A DNA stretch of 64,000 nt from Citreimonas salinaria (GTDB lineage Bacteria; Pseudomonadota; Alphaproteobacteria; Rhodobacterales; Rhodobacteraceae), in contig NZ_FNPF01000001.1 of NCBI RefSeq assembly GCF_900107235.1, positions 124,001-188,000 on the forward strand, written 5' to 3'. Of the stretch, positions 19,091 to 27,065 are shown in pieces (position 1 is the first letter of the stretch; each line of letters starts with the position of its first letter). The position numbers and the translations under genes are program-made. The notes below the pieces were generated by a model that was not told the DNA's origin, did not search any database, and was given only the letters and a program-made list of their open reading frames with translations.

Positions 19091-20041
19091 ATGACTGCAC
19101 GACCGCTGACATTGTATCTGGCCGCACCCCGCGGCTTCTGCGCCGGCGTGGACCGTGCGATCAAGATCGTCGAGATGGCCTTGGCCAAGTGGGGCGCGCC
19201 GGTCTACGTCCGCCACGAGATCGTGCACAACAAGTACGTCGTGGACGACCTGCGCGAGAAGGGCGCCGTCTTCGTCGAGGAACTCGAGGAGTGTCCCGGC
19301 GACCGGCCGGTGATCTTCTCCGCCCACGGCGTGCCGCGTGCCGTCCCGGCCGAGGCCGCCCGGCGCGAGATGACCTATGTCGACGCCACCTGTCCGCTGG
19401 TCAGCAAGGTGCATATCGAGGCCGCCCGCCATCACGAGAACGGGCTGCAGATGATCATGATCGGGCATGCCGGCCACCCCGAGACCATCGGCACGATGGG
19501 CCAGCTTCCGCCCGGCGAGGTGCTGCTTGTCGAAACGCCCGCCGACGCCGCCACGGTCGAGGTGCGCGATCCTGACCGGCTAGCCTTCGTCACCCAGACG
19601 ACTTTGTCGGTTGACGACACCGCCGACATCATCGCGGCGCTGCAGGCGCGTTTCCCGAACATTGTCGGCCCCCACAAGGAAGACATCTGCTACGCCACGA
19701 CCAACCGGCAGGAAGCCGTCAAGGCGATGGCACCGCATTGCGACGCGATGCTGGTGGTTGGCGCGCCGAATTCGTCGAACTCGAAGCGGCTGGTCGAGGT
19801 TGGACGCCGCGCGGGCTGTTCCTACGCGCAACTGGTCCAGCGGGCCGAGGATATCGACTGGCGCGCGCTCGACGGCATCCGCTCAGTCGGAATTACCGCA
19901 GGCGCCTCGGCGCCGGAGGTCCTGATCGACGAGGTGATCGACGCCTTCCGCGCCCGCTATGACGTCCGGGTCGAGCAGGTCGAGACCGCGCAGGAGAATG
20001 TCGAGTTCAAGGTCCCCCGCGTGCTGCGAATCCCGGCCTGA
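19091..20041 (+). CDS. ispH: 4-hydroxy-3-methylbut-2-enyl diphosphate reductase
   Basis: A 316-residue iron-sulfur enzyme producing IPP and DMAPP in the last step of the MEP isoprenoid pathway. The three cluster cysteines are present: Cys17 ([11 protein letters not shown]), Cys101 (DATCPLV) and Cys200 ([11 protein letters not shown]), and the active-site EEL and TQTTLS segments are in place. The ATG at 19091 gives the standard N-terminus; the upstream extension of the frame has no family similarity. Confidence 0.97.
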   Translation: MTARPLTLYLAAPRGFCAGVDRAIKIVEMALAKWGAPVYVRHEIVHNKYVVDDLREKGAVFVEELEECPGDRPVIFSAHGVPRAVPAEAARREMTYVDATCPLVSKVHIEAARHHENGLQMIMIGHAGHPETIGTMGQLPPGEVLLVETPADAATVEVRDPDRLAFVTQTTLSVDDTADIIAALQARFPNIVGPHKEDICYATTNRQEAVKAMAPHCDAMLVVGAPNSSNSKRLVEVGRRAGCSYAQLVQRAEDIDWRALDGIRSVGITAGASAPEVLIDEVIDAFRARYDVRVEQVETAQENVEFKVPRVLRIPA

Positions 20042-20072
20042 ACGATTCCTGGAGAGTCGGCCAAAAAGGCTG

Positions 20073-20101
20073 GCCCCGCCGGCCGTGACGGCGGGCGGGG
20101 C
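20073..20101. terminator. Strong GC hairpin after ispH
   Basis: Arms 20073-20084 and 20090-20101 pair at 11 of 12 positions around a 5-base loop (GTGAC), 31 bases after the ispH stop. There is no T-run on the plus side; on the minus side a TTTTT follows the stem. It may end ispH transcription, but without a U-tract that is only a suggestion. Confidence 0.4.
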
Positions 20102-20297
20102 GCTTGTCCGGGCCGTTGCCCCGTGGACTGGGCGACCGCGTCGCCATGTCGTCCGATGCAGCCAAACTGACCGTCAGATCTTGCGCCTTCCCTGCCCTAC
20201 CGCGCGCAGTCACAGCAACGGCCCGGCTTGCCCCGGCACGCGACCGTACCACCTTGGGCTTCGCGGGCGCGAAACCCGCCCGAAAACCGGAGGCCGC

Positions 20298-20747
20298 ATG
20301 TCCATTCCCCGCTCTGCGTTGTTCCTTGGCCTTGCCGGCGTGCTTCCTTTCCTGTGGGGCGCACTGACGGTCCTTTACGATCCGCTGGCAATGTGGTCGC
20401 AGACAACGCTCGGGTCGCGCTTCACCGGCCCCTACGTTCAACTTTTTTATGGCGCCGTGCTCCTGTCCTTCATGTCAGGCGTGCTTTGGGGCTTCGCCAC
20501 GAAGGCAGAGGGCGCGCGCGCCGCTGCGGGCTATGCTCTGTCGGTTTTGCCCGCGCTCTGGGCGTTCTTCATGACCGGAGGCGGGGCGGACGCGGCGGGG
20601 CAAAGCCTCGTCATCGGCTTTCTGGGGCTTCTGCTGCTGGACTGGCAGTTCTGGCGCCGTGGTCTCGCCCCGAGCTGGTGGATGCGATTGCGGGGGCTGC
20701 TGACCGCGCTGGTCGTGATCTGCCTGTCGGTGCATCTGGTGGTCTGA
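20298..20747 (+). CDS. DUF3429 family membrane protein
   Basis: A 149-residue protein with about five predicted membrane helices and the pattern LSFMSGVLWGFAT followed by a ...LLLLDWQFWRRGLAPSWWMRLR C-terminal region, as in DUF3429 proteins. The ATG at 20298 has a good GGAGG site seven bases upstream; earlier in-frame sequence is non-coding. No function is known for the family. Confidence 0.82.
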   Translation: MSIPRSALFLGLAGVLPFLWGALTVLYDPLAMWSQTTLGSRFTGPYVQLFYGAVLLSFMSGVLWGFATKAEGARAAAGYALSVLPALWAFFMTGGGADAAGQSLVIGFLGLLLLDWQFWRRGLAPSWWMRLRGLLTALVVICLSVHLVV

Positions 20748-20824
20748 TTGCCGCTTGAACCCGCGCGGCGTTGCGGCGAAACAGGCGGCATGATCCGCGC
20801 CCCGCGAAACACGTTCGCCCCGAG

Positions 20825-21274
20825 ATGACCCAGCTTTTCGCCTATACCGACGGCGCCTGTTCCGGCAATCCCGGCCCCGGCGGCTGGGGCGTGGTCCTGC
20901 GCGCCATGCAGGGTGACACGCTGGTGAAGGAGCGCGAGCTGAAAGGCGGCGAGGCGGCCACCACCAACAACCGGATGGAACTTCTGGCCGCGATCAACGC
21001 GCTTGAGCAGCTGGCCAGGCCCGCGACGATCACCATCATCACCGACAGCGCCTACGTGAAGAACGGCGTCACCGGCTGGATCCACGGCTGGAAGCGCAAC
21101 GGCTGGAAGACTGCCGCTAAGAAGCCGGTCAAGAACGCCGAGCTTTGGCAGCGGCTGGACACGGCGCAGGCCCGCCACGACGTGACGTGGAAATGGGTCA
21201 AGGGTCATGCCGGCCACCCCGAGAACGAGCGTGCCGACGCGCTGGCCCGCGCCGGGATGGCGCCGTTCAAGTAG
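20825..21274 (+). CDS. rnhA: Ribonuclease HI
   Basis: A 149-residue RNase H that cuts RNA in RNA-DNA hybrids. The four catalytic acids are visible: Asp9 ([16 protein letters not shown]), Glu52 ([10 protein letters not shown]), Asp74 (ITDSAYV) and Asp138 (NERADALA), along with the basic handle region ([18 protein letters not shown]). The ATG at 20825 is preferred over an upstream start at 20771 because the fold begins immediately after it. Confidence 0.97.
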   Translation: MTQLFAYTDGACSGNPGPGGWGVVLRAMQGDTLVKERELKGGEAATTNNRMELLAAINALEQLARPATITIITDSAYVKNGVTGWIHGWKRNGWKTAAKKPVKNAELWQRLDTAQARHDVTWKWVKGHAGHPENERADALARAGMAPFK

Positions 21275-21307
21275 CGGGCGCAGCCCGGCCCGCTTCCCCT
21301 CGATGAC

Positions 21308-21337
21308 AAAATGCCCCGGACGCGAAAGTCCGGGGCA
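21308..21337 (-). terminator. Intrinsic terminator of glnK-amtB
   Basis: A perfect 10-base-pair stem (21312-21321 with 21328-21337) closes a 6-base GCGAAA-type loop. On the minus strand the stem is followed by TTTTG, so it reads as a rho-independent terminator 58 bases after the amtB stop. It lies between convergent rnhA and amtB and may also stop rnhA transcription, though the plus side has no T-run. Confidence 0.75.
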
Positions 21338-21395
21338 GTCTCTCCGGTTCGGCGCGCGGAAGCATCCGCGCGCCGGGCTGACAGGGAGGAGGAGA

Positions 21396-22712
21396 TCAGC
21401 CCTTGGAGAAGTCGGGATAGGCCTCCATGCCCAGTTCGGACATGTCGAGCCCGGTGATCTCGGCCTCTTCCGAGACACGGATGCCCATGACCGCCTTGAG
21501 GACCAGCCAGACGACGGCCGAGGTGACGAAGACGAAGGCGCCGATCGCCACGATGCCGAGGATCTGCGTCGCGAAGGAAGTACCGTCGGTGTAGACCGGT
21601 ACGACCAACGTGCCCCAGATGCCTGCGAACAGGTGCACCGGGATGGCGCCGACCACGTCGTCGATCTTCAGCTTGTCCAGCATCGGCACCGTCAGGACGA
21701 CGATGATGCCGCCGATCGCGCCGATCCAAAGCGCCCCGAACAGCGACGGGTCGAGCGGTCCCGCGGTGATCGACACAAGGCCCGCCAGCGCGCCGTTCAG
21801 CACCATCGTCAGGTCGGGCTTGCGGTACAGGATCTGCGACAGGATCAACGCGGCCACGGCACCGGCCGCGGCGGCCATGTTGGTGTTGGCGAAGATGCGG
21901 CTGACATCCGTCACGTCACCCACGGTGCCCATCGCCAGCTGCGAGCCACCGTTGAAACCGAACCAGCCCAGCCAAAGGATGAAGGTGCCCAGCGTCGCGA
22001 GCGCCAGGTTCGAGCCCGGCATCGGCACGGTCTTGCCGTCGCGGTACTTGCCGATCCGCGGCCCGAGGATGAGCGCGCCCGCAAGCGCCGCGAAGCCGCC
22101 CGCCGCGTGCACCAGGGTCGAACCGGCGAAGTCCGAGAAGCCCGCTTCGGACAGCCAGCCGCCGCCCCACTGCCAGGACGCCTCGATCGGGTAGATGAAG
22201 CCGGTCAGCACGACGACGAAGATCAGGAAGGGCCACAGCTTGATCCGCTCAGCCAGGGTCCCCGACACGATCGACGCGGTGGTGGCGCAGAACATCAGCT
22301 GGAAGAAGAAGTCCGAGCCGGCCGACGCGTAGTCGAGCGCGGCCTCTTCCGCCGCAAGCCCAACCGGTTCGAGCGACGTGACCGCGAAGAACGGGCCCAG
22401 CCAACCCTCGATCAGCCAGTCGCCCGGGTACATGATGCCGAAGCCGACCAGCCAGTACATGATCGCGGCGATGGAAAACAGCGCGATGTTCTTTGTCAGC
22501 TGCATGGTGACGTTCTTCGACCGCACCAGCCCCGCCTCGAGCATGGCGAAGCCGGCGGCCATCCAGAACACCAGGAAGCCGCCGATCAGGAACAGCAGCG
22601 TCGTGAAGATGTAGGGGTTTACGTCCGGGGCGGACCCGGCATCCTGAGCAAGCGCGAGGCCCGGCAGGACGATCAGCGCGACAGCCGGCGCAAGTGTCTT
22701 GAGAAGCTTCAT
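21396..22712 (-). CDS. amtB: Ammonium transporter AmtB
   Basis: A 438-residue channel with an N-terminal signal peptide (about 22 residues, ending near LALAQDAG) and eleven hydrophobic helices. The two pore histidines are in LVHAAGGFAAL and PVHLFAGIWGTL, and the periplasmic recruitment region contains FFFQLMFCATTASIVSG. Downstream of glnK by 29 bases; in this arrangement GlnK blocks the pore when nitrogen is sufficient. The C-terminal tail is acidic. Confidence 0.96.
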   Translation of the reverse strand: MKLLKTLAPAVALIVLPGLALAQDAGSAPDVNPYIFTTLLFLIGGFLVFWMAAGFAMLEAGLVRSKNVTMQLTKNIALFSIAAIMYWLVGFGIMYPGDWLIEGWLGPFFAVTSLEPVGLAAEEAALDYASAGSDFFFQLMFCATTASIVSGTLAERIKLWPFLIFVVVLTGFIYPIEASWQWGGGWLSEAGFSDFAGSTLVHAAGGFAALAGALILGPRIGKYRDGKTVPMPGSNLALATLGTFILWLGWFGFNGGSQLAMGTVGDVTDVSRIFANTNMAAAAGAVAALILSQILYRKPDLTMVLNGALAGLVSITAGPLDPSLFGALWIGAIGGIIVVLTVPMLDKLKIDDVVGAIPVHLFAGIWGTLVVPVYTDGTSFATQILGIVAIGAFVFVTSAVVWLVLKAVMGIRVSEEAEITGLDMSELGMEAYPDFSKG

Positions 22713-22741
22713 TTTCGGATTCCCTTGTCTCGTCTCGTCTG

Positions 22742-23086
22742 TCACAGCGCGTCGGCGTCGGTCTCGCCCGTGCGCACGCGAACCGCCTGCGCCACGTCGA
22801 GCACGAAGATCTTGCCGTCGCCGATCTTGCCGGTCTGCGCCGTGGCCTTGATCGTCTCGACGACCTGCTCGGCCATGCCCGACGACACGACGAGTTCCAG
22901 CTTGATCTTGGGCACGAAGTTCACCGCGTATTCCGCCCCGCGGTAGATCTCGGTATGGCCGGACTGAGAGCCGAAGCCCTTGATCTCCGTCACCATCATG
23001 CCGCGCACGCCGATCCCGGTCAGCGCTTCGCGCACCTCCTCGAGCTTGAACGGCTTGATCGTTGCAATGATCAGTTTCACCTTCAT
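22742..23086 (-). CDS. glnK: Nitrogen regulatory PII protein GlnK
   Basis: A 114-residue PII signal protein that binds ATP/ADP and 2-oxoglutarate and is normally uridylylated on the T-loop. The T-loop RGAEYAVNFVPK carries the modifiable tyrosine at Tyr53, shifted two positions from Tyr51 of enteric PII by N-terminal residues. The B-loop TGKIGDGKIFV is intact. Linkage to amtB identifies it as GlnK rather than GlnB. I looked for a sigma-54 site in the 258 bases upstream and did not find a convincing one. Confidence 0.93.
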   Translation of the reverse strand: MKVKLIIATIKPFKLEEVREALTGIGVRGMMVTEIKGFGSQSGHTEIYRGAEYAVNFVPKIKLELVVSSGMAEQVVETIKATAQTGKIGDGKIFVLDVAQAVRVRTGETDADAL

Positions 23087-23344
23087 CCCTTTCCGTTGGC
23101 AGGCAGGCCTGCGGTGTGAACCGAGCAAAGAAGGCGGCCCGACCGTTTTGGAAGACTTCGGCGCCGTCCTGCCCCTCTTGGGATGGCGAGAGTGCCCGAA
23201 TTTTGTGCGCCGATCCGCAATCGCACATTTATTGGGCGTGCAAAAAATCGCTGCCGGCGCGCACGGATGGTCAACATCCGATGCCAAGGGCTATAAGGTC
23301 GCGCGAACGACAGGCAGACCGGCAACAGCAGGCGGAACAGAGGC

Positions 23345-25507
23345 ATGGGCGGAACGGGAAGCGGGCGGGGTCGGCTCGTGGCGGACCGGCGGGTGGCGCG
23401 AAAGCCGACGAAGACGGCAACCAAGCCACGCCGTTCGCGCAAGGCGCGCAGGCCGGCGCGCCGCGGTGCATTCGGCCTGCTGGGCCGACTGACGGGCGGC
23501 ATCTTGCGGCTGGTCCGGCGCATCGTCGTGACGGCGATCGTGGTGCTGGCGCTGCTGGTGGGCGTGGCCGTCGCGTACTCGTACACGACGCTGCCCGACG
23601 TGGCGCAGCTGCTGGACGGGCGCGCCCGCGGATCGGTCACGATGCACGACCGCAACGACGAGATATTCGCGTGGCGAGGCGACCAGTTCGGCGGCGCGGT
23701 GACCGCCGACAGCGTGTCGCCGCACCTGCGCAACGCGGTGATTGCCACCGAGGACCGGCGCTTCTACTGGCATTACGGGGTGTCTCCGCAGGGGATCGCT
23801 GGCGCCATCCGCATCAACCTGTCTGAGGGGCGCGGTCCTCTGTCCGGGCACGGCGGGTCGACCATTACGCAGCAGACCGCCAAGCTGCTGTGCCTGGGCG
23901 ACGAGTACGAGCCCGGCGCGTGGGTGTCCGAGGCGGCGTATCTCGACGATTGCCGGCAGACGACGCTGAACCGAAAGGCGCGCGAAGCGATCTACGCCAT
24001 CGCGATGGAGACCAAGTACACGAAGGACGAGATTCTCTCGATCTACCTGAACCGGGCCTATTTCGGCGGCGGCGCCTATGGTGCCGAGGCCGCGGCGCAG
24101 CGCTACTTCTCGAAGCCCGCCGCCACCCTCGATCCGGGCGAAGCGGCGATGCTGGCGGGGCTTCTGACCGCGCCATCGCGGCTGGCACCGACCGCGGATC
24201 TCCAAGCCAGCCAAGCGCGTGCCGCCACCGTGCTGCGCCTGATGCACGAACAGGACTACATCGACGAAGCCACCATGCGCCAGCATCAGCAGAATCCGGC
24301 GACGTTGAGCGAGGAGGCCGGGCAGACGCGCGGCGGCTACTTCGCCGATTGGGTGATGCAGTCCGGCCCCGACTTCTTTACCCGCGACACGACCGAGGAC
24401 GTGGTGATCCAGACAACGCTGGACCAGTCGATCCAGCGCGCGGTCGAGGACGCCGTCAACGAGGTCTTTGCCGAGAAGGTCGCCGAAGGGTCAGATGCCC
24501 AGGTCGCAGTCGTGGTCATGTCGGCCGATGGCGCCGTGCGGGGCATGGTCGGAGGGCGCAAGACCAACGCCTCGGGCGTGTTCAACCGCGCCACGCAGGC
24601 GGTGCGGCAGACCGGGTCGGCATTCAAGCCGTTCGTCTACGCCACCGCGCTGGAACTAGGGTATTCCCCAAACGACACGGTGGTGGACGAACCGTTCTGC
24701 ATGACCATCGCCGGCTCGGGCCAGTGGTGCCCGTCCAACTACACCCGTCAGCATTACGGCCGGGTGACGCTGACCGAGGCGCTGCAACGCTCGCTCAACA
24801 TCCCGGCGGTGAAGATCTCCGAAGCCGTGGGGCGCGGCCTGGTGCTGCGGGTGGCGCGCGACTTCGGCATCGTGCGCGAATTATCGGACACGCCCGCGCT
24901 GGCGCTGGGCGCGGCCGAGGCGACACTGCTGGAGATGACCGGCGCCTATGCGGGCATTCTGAACGGCGGCAGCTCGGTCACGCCCTACGGTATCCGCGAG
25001 TTGCGTCTGAAGGGAGACGACACGGCGCTGATGGGCTCGGGCGGTGGCATCGGCGAGCGGGTGATCAGCGAGGCCGCGGCACAGCAACTCACATGGATGA
25101 TGCAGCAGGTCGTCGAGCAGGGAACCGGTACCCGCGCGCGGCTGCAGGATCGTCCGGCGGCGGGCAAGACCGGCACTTCCAACGAGCAGCGCGACGCCTG
25201 GTTCGTGGGCTTCACCGCGGATTACGTGACCGGCGTCTGGATGGGCTATGACGACAACACGCCGCTAACCGGCGTGACCGGCGGCGGCCTGCCCGCCGAG
25301 ATTTGGCACGAGGTCATGGCCCGCGTCAGCGAGGGCCAGCCCGCCCGTCCATTGCCGGCGATGGCGCCCCAGCCCAGTCAGCGCGAGGAAGCGCCGCAGG
25401 TGGCGCAACCTCGCCCCCAGCCCCAGGCGCAACCGCGGGAGCAACAGCCCGTGCGGACCGAGACCGTGCTCGAGCGTCTTCTCTACGACCTGCTGGGCGG
25501 CGACTGA
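23345..25507 (+). CDS. Class A penicillin-binding protein (PBP1-type)
   Basis: A 720-residue bifunctional peptidoglycan synthase. A very basic cytoplasmic tail (residues 1-58) precedes one membrane helix (about 59-80). The glycosyltransferase domain has its catalytic glutamate at Glu136 (IATEDRRFYWHYG) and the GGSTITQQTAKLL motif; the transpeptidase domain has nucleophile Ser425 (TGSAFKPF), an SLN motif and AGKTGTSNEQRDAWFVGFT. The last 50 residues are Pro/Gln-rich (repeated PQP/PR segments) before a short hydrophobic end, possibly a partner-binding tail. The start is uncertain: an in-frame GTG 12 codons downstream is also possible. Confidence 0.93.
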   Translation: MGGTGSGRGRLVADRRVARKPTKTATKPRRSRKARRPARRGAFGLLGRLTGGILRLVRRIVVTAIVVLALLVGVAVAYSYTTLPDVAQLLDGRARGSVTMHDRNDEIFAWRGDQFGGAVTADSVSPHLRNAVIATEDRRFYWHYGVSPQGIAGAIRINLSEGRGPLSGHGGSTITQQTAKLLCLGDEYEPGAWVSEAAYLDDCRQTTLNRKAREAIYAIAMETKYTKDEILSIYLNRAYFGGGAYGAEAAAQRYFSKPAATLDPGEAAMLAGLLTAPSRLAPTADLQASQARAATVLRLMHEQDYIDEATMRQHQQNPATLSEEAGQTRGGYFADWVMQSGPDFFTRDTTEDVVIQTTLDQSIQRAVEDAVNEVFAEKVAEGSDAQVAVVVMSADGAVRGMVGGRKTNASGVFNRATQAVRQTGSAFKPFVYATALELGYSPNDTVVDEPFCMTIAGSGQWCPSNYTRQHYGRVTLTEALQRSLNIPAVKISEAVGRGLVLRVARDFGIVRELSDTPALALGAAEATLLEMTGAYAGILNGGSSVTPYGIRELRLKGDDTALMGSGGGIGERVISEAAAQQLTWMMQQVVEQGTGTRARLQDRPAAGKTGTSNEQRDAWFVGFTADYVTGVWMGYDDNTPLTGVTGGGLPAEIWHEVMARVSEGQPARPLPAMAPQPSQREEAPQVAQPRPQPQAQPREQQPVRTETVLERLLYDLLGGD

Positions 25508-25508
25508 C

Positions 25509-25529
25509 CGCCCGGCAGTGCGCCGGGCG
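25509..25529. other. Short GC hairpin between convergent genes
   Basis: Eight-base arms (25509-25516 and 25522-25529) pair perfectly around AGTGC, placed exactly between the stops of the penicillin-binding protein and the mlaC-like gene. No T-run is present on either side, so a terminator role is possible but unsupported. Confidence 0.4.
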
Positions 25530-25534
25530 CGGGT

Positions 25535-26131
25535 TCAGCCTGCGCGCCGCAGGTCCGCGATCAGCGCGTCGATGTTGCCGCCGCGGCGATCCAGCATGGC
25601 ACCAATCTCGGTCCGTTCGGAAAGCAGCATGTTCACGCCCTCGACGTACATGTTGAAGAACAGCGGCCGGCCGGCGCGGTCGGAGACCAGGAAGGTCACG
25701 TCGAACGGCGCCTCGCCGCGCAGATAGACGCGGGTCGGCACCTCGAAATAGTTATTCTGCGCGCGCACGCCCTGCACTTCGAAGCGGCCGCCCTCGAACT
25801 CGCGGAACCGGCGGCCGTACTTGCGCGCGACGTAGGTGTTGAACGCGTCCGAGAAGGCGCGCTTTTGCGCGGCGGTGGCGCTGCGCCCGTCGGCACCCAG
25901 CGCGTAGGCGGCGACATAGGCCGTATCGGCGTAGCGCGCGAAGATCGACTCGAACGCGGCAATCATCGCGGATTCGGGGCGACCCGAATCGATCACGCCG
26001 TTGATCTCTTCCACGAGGGTTTGAACCAGCCTGCGCGCTTCGCCGTCGGTCAGCGCGAAGGCCTGTGCGGGCAGGGCGAAGGCGGCCACGCCCAACGTGC
26101 AGAAGGTGCGGCGGGAAAGGGGGAACGTCAT
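25535..26131 (-). CDS. mlaC: MlaC-family phospholipid-shuttle periplasmic protein
   Basis: A 198-residue secreted protein of the MlaC/Ttg2D (toluene tolerance) family, which carries phospholipids between the outer membrane and an inner-membrane ABC transporter. The signal peptide begins PLSRRTFCTLGVAAFALPAQAFA, which has a twin-arginine (SRRTF) motif, so export by Tat is likely. The mature part has YVARKYGRRFREFEGGRF and VSDRAGRPLFFNMYVEGV segments typical of the family. One base downstream of mlaA. The remaining mla genes (mlaFED) are not here. Confidence 0.88.
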   Translation of the reverse strand: MTFPLSRRTFCTLGVAAFALPAQAFALTDGEARRLVQTLVEEINGVIDSGRPESAMIAAFESIFARYADTAYVAAYALGADGRSATAAQKRAFSDAFNTYVARKYGRRFREFEGGRFEVQGVRAQNNYFEVPTRVYLRGEAPFDVTFLVSDRAGRPLFFNMYVEGVNMLLSERTEIGAMLDRRGGNIDALIADLRRAG

Positions 26132-26132
26132 G

Positions 26133-26873
26133 CTAGAATCCTTCCGTGTCGAGCGCCAGCGGATCGGCATCCACCGCCTCGGGCGGGGTCGCACCAAGCT
26201 CGTAGCGCCGGTTCTGCAGGTACATCAGGCGCACCTGGCTGTAGCTGTCGGCGCTTTCGTGCAGCACTGAATCGATCGACGCGGCGTAATCCGCGCGCTC
26301 GCCGACCTTGTCCAGCACCCGCAACGCCAGCTTCGCGCGCCGCTGCCCGGGTTCGAGCCGTGGGTCAAGCGGGTTGAGGAAGATGTCGACGACGGACCCG
26401 GCAAGGTCGCGCTGCGTGGTCGGCCCGACGAAGGGCACTTCCAGATACGCGCCCTCGGCCACGCCCCAGACGTGCAGAGTCTCGCCGAAATCCGTCTCGT
26501 CGTGCTCCAGCCCCATGTCGGCGGCAACGTCGGCGATGCCGCCGAAGCCCAGCGTGGCGTTCACGGCAAAACGCAGGGTGTTGCGGCCGGCACGTAGCAG
26601 ACGGCCCTGCAGCACCTGGTTCACCACGGTGCGCGGCAGCGACAGGGTGTCTGCCACGTTCGAGACGCCGGTCCGCACGGTGGGCGACGCGACCGCGACA
26701 TAGGTGCGCCCGGCGCGGCTGACGATCCCTTCGTCGACGCTGGTGTTGAAAGCGTGCACGCGGCGGTTCTGCGCTTCGTACGGGTCGTTGAAGCCCGGAT
26801 CGGGCACGGCCGCGGTGCAGCCCGCCATCGCGGCCACCACGATCAACAGCGAAATCGCCCGTCCTGCACCCAT
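26133..26873 (-). CDS. mlaA: MlaA (VacJ) outer-membrane lipoprotein
   Basis: A 246-residue lipoprotein that removes misplaced phospholipids from the outer leaflet of the outer membrane. The signal peptide ends in the lipobox MAGC with Cys19 as lipidation site. The family core is clear: NDPYEAQNRRVHAFNTSVDEG, LQGRLLRAGRNTLRFAVNATLGFGG and GAYLEVPFVGPTTQRDLAG (each diagnostic). The ATG at 26873 has an AAGGA site; an upstream start at 26918 is unlikely. Couples to mlaC. Confidence 0.94.
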   Translation of the reverse strand: MGAGRAISLLIVVAAMAGCTAAVPDPGFNDPYEAQNRRVHAFNTSVDEGIVSRAGRTYVAVASPTVRTGVSNVADTLSLPRTVVNQVLQGRLLRAGRNTLRFAVNATLGFGGIADVAADMGLEHDETDFGETLHVWGVAEGAYLEVPFVGPTTQRDLAGSVVDIFLNPLDPRLEPGQRRAKLALRVLDKVGERADYAASIDSVLHESADSYSQVRLMYLQNRRYELGATPPEAVDADPLALDTEGF

Positions 26874-27065
26874 GATCCGATCCTTCCGAGACTTCCTGCG
26901 CCCCGAGGGCGTGTTCATACAACGACAACCGGATTGCGTTTATGTGAACGCGCCAAATCGTCTGCCGGTTTCTGGCCCGCTGTGGCACAGTGCGGCCGAT
27001 CCTCCAAGGCCGGACCCTGACTCGATGCGTGCGCCACTACAAAATCAACCCTTGGTGATCCGTCC

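Noticed and set aside
23087-23344. Possible sigma-54 promoter or NtrC sites before glnK
   Set aside because: A GCAC/GTGC pair exists near 23220-23245 (plus strand), but the spacing is 11 rather than the usual 7 bases, and no GG-N10-GC element is properly placed.
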